Shown here in pieces: positions 37,539 to 47,389 of a stretch of 64,000 nt of DNA. The first letter of the stretch is position 1. Each line of letters starts with the position of its first letter. Both the position numbers and the translations under genes were made by a program. Under the pieces are notes generated by a model. The model worked only from the letters and a program-made list of their open reading frames with translations. It was not told the DNA's origin and ran no database searches. This DNA comes from Ciceribacter ferrooxidans (GTDB lineage: Bacteria > Pseudomonadota > Alphaproteobacteria > Rhizobiales > Rhizobiaceae), in contig NZ_SDVB01000238.1 of the NCBI RefSeq assembly GCF_004137355.1, forward strand, positions 744,001 to 808,000, written 5' to 3'.

Positions 37539-38810
37539 ATGGAGAGGGAGGCCGGCAAGAGGGATGGGCTCGTCGTTCCGCCGGTTCCGGTCGGCGACGG
37601 CCGGCTTGCCGACAACATCGTCTTTTTCGCGCGGGTACTGCGCAAGGCCGGCCTGAAACCCGGCCCCGGCTCCGTCGCCGATGCGATTGCCGCGGTCGAT
37701 GCGATCGGGATCGGCTCGCGGGAGGAATTCCACGCCGCGCTTTCCGCCGTCTTCGTCAAGCGGCACGAGGACCAGACGGTGTTCGACGAGGCCTTTCGGC
37801 TCTTCTGGCGCTCGCGCGACCTCGTCGGCAAGATGATCGCGATGATGTCGCCGGTGGCGCCCGACCGCAGCGAGAAAGACAAGGCGAGGGCCGGAGCGGC
37901 GAGGGTGAACGACGCGCTCTTCGCCGAACGGCAGCGCGAAGGCCGCGAACAAGAGGAGCCGGAACTCGAAATCGATGCGCGCTTCACCGTCTCCGGAAGC
38001 GAAGTGCTGCGGGGCATGGACTTCGCGCAGATGTCGGCCGAGGAACTGGCGCTGGCACGCAAGGAGATCGGCAGGCTTGTGCTGCCGTTCGACGAGGTGC
38101 CGGTGCGCCGCTACCGCGCATCCCATCGGCCGCAATCGGTCGACCCGCGGGCGACGATGCGGGCCTCGATGCGGACCGGCGGCGCGCTCATCCTTCCGCG
38201 CTTTCGCGAGCGTCGCACGATGCACCCACCGCTGGTGATCCTCGCCGACATTTCCGGCTCGATGAGCCAGTACACCCGCGTCTTCCTGCAATTCCTGCAC
38301 GCGATGACGGAGCGGCGCCGGCGCGTGCACACCTTTCTCTTCGGTACCCGGCTCACCAATGTGACGCGGCAGATGCGCAATCGCGATCCCGACGAGGCGC
38401 TCGAACAGTGCGCGGGCGCGGTCAAGGACTGGTCGGGCGGTACACGCATCGGCGAGACGCTCCGCGAGTTCAATCGCAAATGGTCGCGCCGCGTGCTCGG
38501 CCAGGGTGCGGTGGTTCTTCTGATCACCGACGGGTTGGAGCGGGAGGACGTCGATCTCCTCGTTCACGAGATCGACCGGTTGCACCGGTCCTGCCGTCGC
38601 CTGATCTGGCTCAACCCGCTTTTGCGTTTCGACGGGTTCGAGGCGCGGGCGCGCGGCGTCAGGGCGATGCTGCCGCATGTCGACGAGTTGAGGCCGGTGC
38701 ACAATCTCAACGCGCTCGGCGACCTCATCGCCGCACTCGGCGATGGCCGCAGCGGCGGCGGCGATCCGCGGCGTTTTCTGCCGGAGGGGCATCATGGCAC
38801 ACGACATTGA
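37539..38810 (+). CDS. VWA domain-containing CoxE-like protein
   Basis: The 423-residue protein starts one base after the ATPase stop. Its C-terminal VWA domain (about 230-400) has an intact metal site: LADISGSMSQYT (DxSxS), SGGTRIGETLREF and LLITDGLERED. The N-terminal 200 residues are helical and charged, as in CoxE. MoxR/VWA pairs act as chaperones for metal insertion, here probably for a molybdenum hydroxylase. Its end overlaps the next gene by 17 bases. Confidence 0.88.
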   Translation: MEREAGKRDGLVVPPVPVGDGRLADNIVFFARVLRKAGLKPGPGSVADAIAAVDAIGIGSREEFHAALSAVFVKRHEDQTVFDEAFRLFWRSRDLVGKMIAMMSPVAPDRSEKDKARAGAARVNDALFAERQREGREQEEPELEIDARFTVSGSEVLRGMDFAQMSAEELALARKEIGRLVLPFDEVPVRRYRASHRPQSVDPRATMRASMRTGGALILPRFRERRTMHPPLVILADISGSMSQYTRVFLQFLHAMTERRRRVHTFLFGTRLTNVTRQMRNRDPDEALEQCAGAVKDWSGGTRIGETLREFNRKWSRRVLGQGAVVLLITDGLEREDVDLLVHEIDRLHRSCRRLIWLNPLLRFDGFEARARGVRAMLPHVDELRPVHNLNALGDLIAALGDGRSGGGDPRRFLPEGHHGTRH

Positions 38811-39123
38811 CGAGATCGATCCGCTGACGATCGCCGAGACATGGCTCGATGAGGGCCGCAAGGTCGCGGTTGCGACGGTCGTGGAAACCTGGGGCTCGGC
38901 GCCGCGACCCGTCGGCAGCCATCTGGTGATCGACGGTGAGGGTAATTTCCACGGTTCCGTCTCCGGCGGCTGCGTGGAGGGTGCGGTCATCACCGAGGCG
39001 CTCGACGTGCTGGAGAAGGGCGAGCCGAGAATGCTCGAATTCGGCGTCGCCGACGAGACGGCCTGGCGGGTCGGTCTTTCGTGCGGCGGCCGCATCCGCG
39101 TCTATGTCGAAAGGCTCGGCTGA
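38794..39123 (+). CDS. XdhC/CoxI N-terminal domain protein (separate gene)
   Basis: The 109-residue protein corresponds to the N-terminal domain of XdhC: VAVATVVETWGSAPRPVGSH, GSVSGGCVEGAVITEAL and GLSCGGRIRVYVERL. The Cys in SGGCVEGA is the conserved residue tied to sulfuration of molybdenum cofactor. The C-terminal domain is encoded in the next gene. ATG 38794 has CCGGAGGGGCATC before it, inside the CoxE gene. Its stop overlaps the next ATG (TGATG). Confidence 0.9.
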   Translation: MAHDIDEIDPLTIAETWLDEGRKVAVATVVETWGSAPRPVGSHLVIDGEGNFHGSVSGGCVEGAVITEALDVLEKGEPRMLEFGVADETAWRVGLSCGGRIRVYVERLG

Positions 39124-39827
39124 TGGATCCTCGGCTTCTGAAAGAGCTCAATGCGGCGCGGCAGGCGCGCAAGGCTGCCGTACTGGTGACCAGCCTTGAG
39201 GATGGCCGCAGCCGTCTGGTTGTCGAGGGGGAGGCGATCGGGGGCGATCTCGGCGAGGAGGTCACCGCACGCCTGCGCTCCGGCAAGTCCGGCTCAGTCG
39301 AGATCGATGGACGTCCGCACTTCCTCAACGTCTACCTGCCGCCGCCGCGCATCGTGGTGATCGGCGCCGTCCACATCAGCCAGGCCCTCTATCCGATGGC
39401 GCGCATCGCCGGCTTCGACCTGACGATCATCGATCCGCGAACGGCCTTTGCCACCCCGGAACGCTTCGCCGGCGGCGATCTCGTCGCCGAGTGGCCGGAG
39501 GACGCGCTGAAGGCCCGCCCGCTCGACGGCTATACCGCGCTCGCGGCGCTCACCCATGATCCGAAGATCGACGACTATCCCATTGCGATGGCATTGAAAT
39601 CTGGATGCTTCTACGTGGGCGCGCTCGGTAGCCGGAAGACCCACGGCAAGCGCGTGGAACGATTGAAGGCCGAAGGTTTCGGCGATGGCGAGATCGCCCG
39701 AATTTCCGCACCGATCGGCCTCGACATCGGGGCCGCGACCCCCGGAGAGATCGCGGTCGCAATCCTTGCCGACATCATTCAGGCGTTCCGCCGCCGCGAA
39801 CTCGCACGGGAGGGAGCTGGCGGATGA
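39123..39827 (+). CDS. XdhC/CoxI C-terminal (Rossmann) domain protein
   Basis: The 234-residue protein holds the nucleotide-binding C-terminal domain of XdhC: PPPRIVVIGAVHISQALYPM, FDLTIIDPRTAFATPERF, YTALAALTHDPKIDDYPI and GCFYVGALGSRKTHGKR. The N-terminal 85 residues resemble a second, shortened XdhC N-like segment. XdhC binds and sulfurates molybdenum cofactor before it enters xanthine dehydrogenase-type enzymes. It is coupled to both neighbours by overlaps of 1 and 4 bases. Confidence 0.9.
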   Translation: MDPRLLKELNAARQARKAAVLVTSLEDGRSRLVVEGEAIGGDLGEEVTARLRSGKSGSVEIDGRPHFLNVYLPPPRIVVIGAVHISQALYPMARIAGFDLTIIDPRTAFATPERFAGGDLVAEWPEDALKARPLDGYTALAALTHDPKIDDYPIAMALKSGCFYVGALGSRKTHGKRVERLKAEGFGDGEIARISAPIGLDIGAATPGEIAVAILADIIQAFRRRELAREGAGG

Positions 39828-41455
39828 TTTTCGGCGAATTTCCGGTCGAGGACTCCGAAGGGCTGATCCTCGCCCATTCGGTCCGGCTGCCGGAGGGACG
39901 ACTCGGCAAGGGACACAGGATCACCGATGCGGATGTGGCGCGGCTCCAGGCGGCCGGCGTGGTGTCGGTCATCGCCTGCCGCATTGAAGCGGATGACCTC
40001 GGCGAAGATGCCGCGGCGGCGATGCTGGCGGAGGCGATCGACCCCGCGCATCTGCGTTTCTCGCCGGCCGCGACGGGCCGGGTGAACATCTACGCCACCT
40101 GCAACGGCCTCTTCACCGCCGATCGCGCGGTGGTCGACCGTTTCAACCGCATCGACCCGGCGATCACCTTTGCCTGTCTTGCCGATCACAGCGACGTCCG
40201 GGACGGCGACATGCTCGCGACCGTCAAGGTCATCCCGCTCGCCGCGCCGCGTGCGAGCGTCGAGGCTGCGGCTGCCGTCTTCAGCGAGGCGTCGCCGATC
40301 CGCCTCAAACCCTATCGGGCGCATGCCGTCTCGCTTGTTGCGACCGAACTGCCGTCCTTGAAGCCGTCAGTGATGGACAAGACTGCCCGGGTCCTCGAGC
40401 AGCGTCTCGCCGCGTCTGGCAGCCGGCTCGTCGGCGAGCGGCGCGTGGCGCACCGGGCGGACGCCGTGGCCGCCGCGATCGAACAGGCGCTGGCAGAACC
40501 GCAGAACGCGCCGCAGATAGTGGTGCTGTTCGGCGCATCCGCCGTCGCCGATCCCGCCGACGTGCTGCCGGAGGCGATCCGGATGGCGGGCGGAACCGTC
40601 GAGCAGGTGGGGCTGCCGGTCGATCCAGGCAATCTTCTCGTCCTCGGCCACGTCGGTGATATGCCCATCATCGGTGCGCCGGGCTGCGCACGCTCGCCGA
40701 AGGAGAATGGCTTCGACTGGGTCCTGAACCGGCTCCTCGCCGGCGAGAAGCCGACGGTGCACGACCTGACCGGCATGGGAGTGGGAGGCCTCCTGATGGA
40801 AATCCCGAGCCGGCCGATGCCGCGCGAGATCGCCGACGAGCCGGCACGGCCGCGCGTCGTCGCCGTCGTCCTTGCCGCGGGCAGGGCGAGCCGGATGGGC
40901 GAGGGTGGGCGCCATAAGCTGCTCGCGGAGTTTTTCGGAGAACCGCTCGTGCGGCGCTCGGCGCGGATATCACTCGAGAGCGGCGCGGACGGCGTCGTGA
41001 TCGTGACCGGCTATCGGGCGGCCGATATCCGCAACGCCCTCGAAGGGCTCGCCGTCGACATCGTCGATAACCCGGAGTACGCGAGCGGCATGGCGAGCTC
41101 GTTGAAGGCCGGGTTCGCGAGCCCGGCAGCGCGGCGCTCCGACGGCATTCTGGTGATGCTCGCCGACATGCCCGGTCTCGACACACAGGACCTGCGGCGC
41201 CTGATCGAGGTATTTGGCAAGGCCGGCGGCCGGGCGATCGTCCGGGCGGTCGCGGGCGGGAAGCGCGGCAATCCGGTGATCCTGCCGCGCTCCACCTTCG
41301 AGGCGGTCCAGGCCCTCGAAGGCGATGTCGGCGCTCGTTCGATCGTCGAAGGCTCGGGGCTCGCCGTCATCGACGTCGAACTCGGCGAAGCGGCCCATCT
41401 CGATGTCGATACGCCCGAGGCGGTGCTGTCCGCCGGCGGTTTGCTCAAAGGGTGA
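39824..41455 (+). CDS. molybdopterin-binding / MobA-like nucleotidyltransferase fusion
   Basis: The 543-residue protein joins two parts. Residues about 1-330 resemble a MoeA/molybdopterin-binding module (FPVEDSEGLILAHSVRLPEG, IVVLFGASAVADPADVLPEA, VLGHVGDMPIIGAPGCARSP). Residues about 340-540 are a MobA-like nucleotidyltransferase with VVLAAGRASRMGEGG, LVMLADMPGLDTQD and GKRGNPVILPRS. The latter resembles MocA, which adds CMP to make molybdopterin cytosine dinucleotide, the cofactor form of CO and aldehyde dehydrogenases. It starts in the stop of the XdhC gene (ATGA). Confidence 0.88.
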   Translation: MIFGEFPVEDSEGLILAHSVRLPEGRLGKGHRITDADVARLQAAGVVSVIACRIEADDLGEDAAAAMLAEAIDPAHLRFSPAATGRVNIYATCNGLFTADRAVVDRFNRIDPAITFACLADHSDVRDGDMLATVKVIPLAAPRASVEAAAAVFSEASPIRLKPYRAHAVSLVATELPSLKPSVMDKTARVLEQRLAASGSRLVGERRVAHRADAVAAAIEQALAEPQNAPQIVVLFGASAVADPADVLPEAIRMAGGTVEQVGLPVDPGNLLVLGHVGDMPIIGAPGCARSPKENGFDWVLNRLLAGEKPTVHDLTGMGVGGLLMEIPSRPMPREIADEPARPRVVAVVLAAGRASRMGEGGRHKLLAEFFGEPLVRRSARISLESGADGVVIVTGYRAADIRNALEGLAVDIVDNPEYASGMASSLKAGFASPAARRSDGILVMLADMPGLDTQDLRRLIEVFGKAGGRAIVRAVAGGKRGNPVILPRSTFEAVQALEGDVGARSIVEGSGLAVIDVELGEAAHLDVDTPEAVLSAGGLLKG

Positions 41456-41459
41456 GAGA

Positions 41460-41801
41460 ATGGAGAACGACGCGCTCGAAGAGATCTTCCAGTCGCTCGG
41501 TCGTGTGACGATCCGGCGGATGTTCAGCGGCAAGGGTATCTATCACGACGGACTGATCCTGGCGCTCGTCGTCGACGGGGAGCTTCTCCTCAAGGCCGAC
41601 GAGGTGAGCGCACCGGCCTTCGAGGAGGCGGGTGCGCGGCGCTGGGTCTACAGTGGCAAGGCGCGGAAATCGCCTGTCCGTATGCCCTACTGGTCGGTGC
41701 CGGACGCGGCCTACGACGATCCGGAGGAAATGGCGAAGTGGGTGCGGCTTGCCTATGAGGCGGCGCTCAGGGCACCGCCGGCGCGTGGTCAGCGCAAGTA
41801 G
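41460..41801 (+). CDS. TfoX N-terminal domain protein
   Basis: The 113-residue protein has the TfoX-N pattern: SLGRVTIRRMFSGKGIYHDG, ILALVVDGELLLKADEV, RWVYSGKARKSPVRMPYW and the C-terminal AKWVRLAYEAAL. TfoX full-length proteins regulate competence in gammaproteobacteria; stand-alone N domains in alphaproteobacteria have no proven role. It starts five bases after the preceding stop, so it belongs to the maturation operon by position. Its 3' end overlaps the convergent NUDIX gene by 13 bases. Confidence 0.88.
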   Translation: MENDALEEIFQSLGRVTIRRMFSGKGIYHDGLILALVVDGELLLKADEVSAPAFEEAGARRWVYSGKARKSPVRMPYWSVPDAAYDDPEEMAKWVRLAYEAALRAPPARGQRK

Positions 41802-42195
41802 GGAAGAAGGGCCGCGGTGAACGCCGAAAGCGGTTGCGGCAGGTCGTCGAGGGAGAACCAGCCGATTTCGGCGATCTTGTCCGGCTCGGTCAGTTGCGCC
41901 TCTCCCTGCACATCGCTCGTCCGGTAGAGGAGCGAAATCCAGTGCTGGCGGTCGGCGTCGATGATCTGCTCCGTCGCACAGACGAATTCGATCGCGCCGA
42001 CCGAGAGACCGGTTTCCTCTTCGGCCTCGCGCTTTGCTGCCTGTTCGGCGGGCTCGAGGTGGTCGACCTTGCCGCCGACGATGTTCCAGAAACCGGCTTC
42101 CGGCGCCTTCAGACGGCGGGCGAGCAGGAGTTTGCCGTCGCGCAGGATTGCGAGCCCGACGCCGACGCCCGGGAAATTGACGCCGGGAAGACCCA

Positions 42196-42196
<1 letters not shown>
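41789..42196 (-). CDS. NUDIX hydrolase
   Basis: The 135-residue protein has a full NUDIX box: GGKVDHLEPAEQAAKREAEE followed by ETGL, matching Gx5Ex7REUxEExGU. It probably hydrolyses a nucleoside diphosphate derivative such as a damaged or deoxynucleotide triphosphate or a sugar nucleotide; the substrate is unknown. Its start overlaps by one base with the stop of the helicase gene upstream, so the two are coupled. Confidence 0.92.
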
Positions 42197-43716
<1,520 letters not shown>

Positions 43717-43828
43717 AATTCGAACGCCTGCGAAGCGCCGGCGTCAACGTAAGCGCGGGATAGTGCCAAAATCCCCGAAAGTCAAGAAAACTGGACGATC
43801 TGTCGTAATAAAGGGTGAATGTAATCGC

Positions 43829-44452
43829 TCAACTGCCGCGATGCGTCATCATTACTGCCGCACCGGCCATGGCAAGCACACCGCCGGCCCCGCGATTGAC
43901 CGCCTTTACTATGCGTGGCGTCGTCAGCAAGCGGCGCGCCCGGTGCGCGAGCCAGACGTGCCCGCCGATCACCACAACCTCGATGACGACGATTGCTGCG
44001 GCCAGTGAAAGATAGTCGGCCACACGGAAGTCTGCACCGACGAAGTTCGGTAGCAGTGCCAGGTAGAAGAGCGGCATTTTCGGATTGCCGAGGTTGAGCG
44101 CGACTGCCGTCAGACAGACGGCGACGAGGTCGCGCCGATGTTCGAGCGGTCGCGCCTCCGGGAGAGTAGGCTCGGCGGTCCACAGACGGATGCCCATGTA
44201 GACGAGATAGGCGGCGCCTGCATAGCGGACGACCGTCATCAGCAGGCCCATCTCGCCGGCGATCATCGAAAGACCGAAGGCGGCGAGCGCAAGATAGATC
44301 AGGATGCCGATCACGGTGCCGATCCCGTAGGCGATCCCCGAGGCGGGACCGGCGGAGACGGTACGCGCCATGATCGTCATGTTGTCGGGACCGGGGCTCG
44401 CGGCGAAGACGAAGAAGGCGGCAGCAAAGGCCAGGAGGGGGGTCGTGTCCAC
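43829..44452 (-). CDS. LysE family translocator
   Basis: The 207-residue protein has five or six helices and the LysE/RhtB signature FFVFAASPGPDNMTIMART near the N-terminus, plus NLGNPKMPLFYLALLPNF. Members export amino acids or homoserine lactones; the substrate is unknown. The start is GTG with GAGGAA seven bases upstream. A promoter at 44488-44515 precedes it. A second, unrelated-in-detail LysE gene starts at 63411. Confidence 0.9.
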   Translation of the reverse strand: MDTTPLLAFAAAFFVFAASPGPDNMTIMARTVSAGPASGIAYGIGTVIGILIYLALAAFGLSMIAGEMGLLMTVVRYAGAAYLVYMGIRLWTAEPTLPEARPLEHRRDLVAVCLTAVALNLGNPKMPLFYLALLPNFVGADFRVADYLSLAAAIVVIEVVVIGGHVWLAHRARRLLTTPRIVKAVNRGAGGVLAMAGAAVMMTHRGS

Positions 44453-44487
44453 GCGCGTATTCCTCTCGTCTCGGTAGTCGAGCTATA

Positions 44488-44515
44488 CTCTAGCGTGTAA
44501 CGATCTCGCGTCAAT
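44488..44515 (-). promoter_or_regulatory. putative promoter of the LysE gene
   Basis: On the minus strand ATTGAC (44515-44510), a 16-base spacer and CTAGAG (44493-44488) fit the rhizobial consensus well. The -35 overlaps the stop of the M23 peptidase gene. Transcription would start about 30 bases before the GTG. Confidence 0.5.
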
Positions 44516-45800
44516 CGATCAGCGCGGAGAGCTTCAGTCCGGCATTGACGAAATGCATCGGATCGATCGGCGCGCCGTTGCGGCGGACTTCGTAGTGAAG
44601 GTGGGGACCGGTGGAGCGGCCGGTGCTGCCGGATTGGCCGATGACGTCTCCGGGCGCGATCTCGTCGCCGACCTTGACGAGAATGCGCGACATGTGTCCG
44701 TAACGGGTGGTGAAGCCCATGCCGTGGTCGATCTCGACCATGTTGCCGTAACCGCCGACGGCGCCGGCCGTGATCACCTTGCCGCGTCCGGAGGCGCGGA
44801 TCTCGCCGCCTACCGGGGAACGGAAGTCGATTCCCGCGTGGAGTGCCAGCCGGCCGAGGAACGGATCGCGGCGATTGCCGAACCCGCTCGTGATGTCGCG
44901 GCCGGGCGCCGGATTGCCGAAGGGCAGGTCTGTCGCCGTTTCGCGTGCCGTCTCGAGTCGGGCGAGCGCATTGTCGAGGCCGTCCAGCGAAGACTCGAAG
45001 GAAGTGGCGGGCTGCGGTGCGAGGTAAGGACCGCCGATCGCGTCGGCACCGGCAGCGGGCGTTTCCTGATGCACGTTCACACCGCTGCGGGCGAGGATAG
45101 TCTCGATCTGGTCGGCGGTCTCGACGGCACCGTCGGTGAGATCGCGGATGCGGTCGAACTGTTCCTGTTCGATATCCTTCAGGGAGATCGTCACCCGCGA
45201 AAAGATGCGATCGGTGCGGTCTGCGACCGATTCGCTGGCCGGCGCGTAGCCGAGCGCGGCGACGTCCGTTCCCTGTGGTTCTTTTGCAGGCGTGCCGAGC
45301 AGGCTTTCGATCGCCTTGACACCGCCCGAGAGGCTGGCCTGCTTTGCGCCGATCACGGGTCGGGCGGCGGGAACGGGAGCTTCCGTTTCGAGGCCGGATT
45401 GTTCCGCCCGGTCGAGCAGGGCGCCGAGCCGTCCGTCACGGGAAGACAGCGCCATCTGCTGTTCGAGCAGCTTTTCAACCTTCTCCTCGACGACCTGCTG
45501 GTCGAGGAGCTGCCGGGAGGTCACGCGGTCGACCTGCGCGCGCAGCGCTGCGATGCGATCCTCGTAGACATGCTGCATACGCGCCTGCCGCGCCATGGAG
45601 GCGCCGATCAGATTGTCGCGCATGACGAGATAGGTGGTGGCGCCGAGATAGCCGATCGCCATGACCCCGAAGAAGCAGAAGGCAAGCGCCGCCATCCACG
45701 GGCGGACTGTCATGTGGCGGATCCTGTCGCCGCTTGCGAGAATGATGACGTGCTGGGTCCGACGCTTTCCGAAGACGTGATGGCCTGCTCTTGCGGTCAC
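44511..45800 (-). CDS. M23 family metallopeptidase, membrane-anchored
   Basis: The 429-residue protein has a short basic N-terminus, one membrane helix (about 35-58, MAALAFCFFGVMAIGYLGAT), a coiled coil (about 75-120) and a C-terminal LytM domain (about 300-425). The zinc motifs are intact: LHAGIDFRSP (HxxxD) and GPHLHYEVR (HxH), with YGNMVEIDHGMGFTTRYGHM. It probably cuts peptidoglycan cross-links in the periplasm during growth or division. The start is GTG with GAGGAAA upstream. A perfect palindrome sits at 45905-45920. Confidence 0.9.
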   Translation of the reverse strand: MTARAGHHVFGKRRTQHVIILASGDRIRHMTVRPWMAALAFCFFGVMAIGYLGATTYLVMRDNLIGASMARQARMQHVYEDRIAALRAQVDRVTSRQLLDQQVVEEKVEKLLEQQMALSSRDGRLGALLDRAEQSGLETEAPVPAARPVIGAKQASLSGGVKAIESLLGTPAKEPQGTDVAALGYAPASESVADRTDRIFSRVTISLKDIEQEQFDRIRDLTDGAVETADQIETILARSGVNVHQETPAAGADAIGGPYLAPQPATSFESSLDGLDNALARLETARETATDLPFGNPAPGRDITSGFGNRRDPFLGRLALHAGIDFRSPVGGEIRASGRGKVITAGAVGGYGNMVEIDHGMGFTTRYGHMSRILVKVGDEIAPGDVIGQSGSTGRSTGPHLHYEVRRNGAPIDPMHFVNAGLKLSALID

Positions 45801-45904
45801 GGGCTTTCCTCAACTGGGCCGGTCGGACACCGCGCGAGACATTCCTTCTCGCAACGGGAGAGCTGGAGCTTCTTCGGCTCCCGCTGGCTCGTCGCAATTA
45901 GACA

Positions 45905-45920
45905 TTGTTAAGGTTAACAA
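45905..45920. promoter_or_regulatory. perfect palindrome upstream of the M23 gene
   Basis: TTGTTAA-GG-TTAACAA is a perfect inverted repeat about 105 bases before the M23 start. It includes TTAACC on the minus strand, a half-site-like piece of CtrA boxes, but the two TTAA are only two bases apart rather than seven. A regulator site is possible; the identity is open. Confidence 0.4.
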
Positions 45921-45960
45921 AGACTTGAATTCAGTGGTCGCGGGAGGTGGCGGGCGGGCG

Positions 45961-46788
45961 TCAACCGTTGCTTGTCGAGGTGAGCGAGCGGTAGAAGGAA
46001 GGTGTCAGGCCGGCTTCCGCGCGGGCGAGATCGTTGAAGGGGGCCTTGAGTGCGCCGCGGAAGTTTGTGCGCACCAGGTCCTGGAAGGTCCGTGCGGGAT
46101 CTTTCCTTTCTCGTGCGCAGAGGAAACGGAACCACTTGGCGCCGATCGCCACATGGCCCTTCTCGTCCTCGTAGATGACCTTGAGCACCTCGGCGCTCTC
46201 GACATCGCCGGTTTCGCGCATCTTCTCCTGCAGCGAGGGGGTCACATCCAGCCCGCGCGCTTCCAGGATCAGAGGGACCACGGCGAGCCGCGCCGTCAGG
46301 TCGTTGCGGGTCGAATGCGCCGCCTGCCAGAGGCCGTCATGAGCCGGCATGTCGCCATAGTCGGCGCCGAGGGCGCGAAGGCGTTCGCGCACCATGCCGA
46401 AATGCTTGGCCTCCTCGAACGCGACCTGCATCCAGCCGTCGAAGAAGGAGTGCGGGACCGGCTCGGTGGCAAAGCGCGCGACGATGTCGAGGGCGAGATC
46501 GACGGCGTTGAGTTCGATATGGGCGAGGGCGTGCAGGAGGGCTATGCGACCGGGGAGTGTGTGCAGCGAGCGCTTTTCGACGGCCTTCGGCGGCACGAGT
46601 TCCGGCCGTGCGGGACGACCGGGGCGCTCGGGCAGTTCGGGATCGAGCGGCGAGCGCAGTGAGAGCCTGCGGGCATGCCAGCGGCGGGCGGCCTCCTGCG
46701 CAAGTGCGGTCTTACGGTCGAGGTCGCTCGCGCTGATCGCCAGCGTTGCTCCGGCGCGCAGCGACCCGATGTCGTTCAACTCGGGCAT
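45961..46788 (-). CDS. DUF455 family (ferritin-like) protein
   Basis: The 275-residue protein matches DUF455. It has HALAHIELNAVDLALDIVAR, FFDGWMQVAFEEAKHFGMVR, then LEARGLDVTPSLQEKM and YEDEKGHVAIGAKWF. The ExxH pairs in ALAHIE, FEEAKHF and YEDEKGHV look like di-iron ligands of a ferritin-like bundle. The reaction is unknown. It begins one base beyond the bcp stop, so the two genes are probably coupled. Confidence 0.87.
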   Translation of the reverse strand: MPELNDIGSLRAGATLAISASDLDRKTALAQEAARRWHARRLSLRSPLDPELPERPGRPARPELVPPKAVEKRSLHTLPGRIALLHALAHIELNAVDLALDIVARFATEPVPHSFFDGWMQVAFEEAKHFGMVRERLRALGADYGDMPAHDGLWQAAHSTRNDLTARLAVVPLILEARGLDVTPSLQEKMRETGDVESAEVLKVIYEDEKGHVAIGAKWFRFLCARERKDPARTFQDLVRTNFRGALKAPFNDLARAEAGLTPSFYRSLTSTSNG

Positions 46789-46789
46789 T

Positions 46790-47266
46790 TCAGGTGTCCC
46801 CGAGCGTGGCGGCGGCGTCGAGCACCTCTTGGGCGTGGCCCTTGACCTTGACCTTGTCCCAGATTCTGACGATGCGGCCGTCGCGGCCGATCAGGAACGT
46901 CGTGCGGACCACCCCCATGAAGGCGCGGCCATACATGCTCTTTTCGCGCCAGACGCCGTAATCGGTCATCACTTTCGCGTCTTCGTCGGAGGCGAGGATG
47001 ACCGTCAGCCCGTGCTTGGTGATGAACTTGTCATGACTCTTCACCGGGTCGGCGGACATGCCGATGACGACGGCGCCCTTCTTCCCGAACTCGGCGGCGA
47101 GCGCGGTGAAATCGATCGCCTCGGCGGTGCAGCCTGTCGTGTTGTCCTTCGGATAAAAGTAGAGGACGACCGGGCGCCCGGCGAAGTCCTTTAGCGACAC
47201 CGTACCTCCACCGTCGCGGGGGAGCTCGAAATCCGGTGCCAAGTCTCCAGGTACCAATTCCGCCAT
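46790..47266 (-). CDS. bcp: thioredoxin-dependent peroxiredoxin, Bcp type
   Basis: Reduces hydrogen and organic peroxides. The 158-residue protein shows VVLYFYPKDNTTGCTAEAID, with the peroxidatic Cys near residue 46 (TTGCT instead of the common TPGCT). It is the only cysteine in the protein: the resolving Cys five residues on, present in E. coli Bcp, is Ile/Asp here. It should therefore act as a one-Cys enzyme needing an outside thiol. RTTFLIGRDGRIVRIW gives the conserved Arg. It diverges from the DUF3971 gene. Confidence 0.92.
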   Translation of the reverse strand: MAELVPGDLAPDFELPRDGGGTVSLKDFAGRPVVLYFYPKDNTTGCTAEAIDFTALAAEFGKKGAVVIGMSADPVKSHDKFITKHGLTVILASDEDAKVMTDYGVWREKSMYGRAFMGVVRTTFLIGRDGRIVRIWDKVKVKGHAQEVLDAAATLGDT

Positions 47267-47389
47267 GGGATAACCTTTCTTTTGCCCGTTTTATGGATGA
47301 AATACGCGGCCATCGATATATAGTCCGCACGGCTGCAGTCCAACATCGGATTGCGTCGGGAGCGGGCAAACGGAGACAGTCGCCAGCAC

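Noticed and set aside
45905-45920. Full CtrA box upstream of the M23 gene
   Set aside because: CtrA boxes need TTAA-N7-TTAA; here the units are two bases apart, so I report only an unidentified palindrome.
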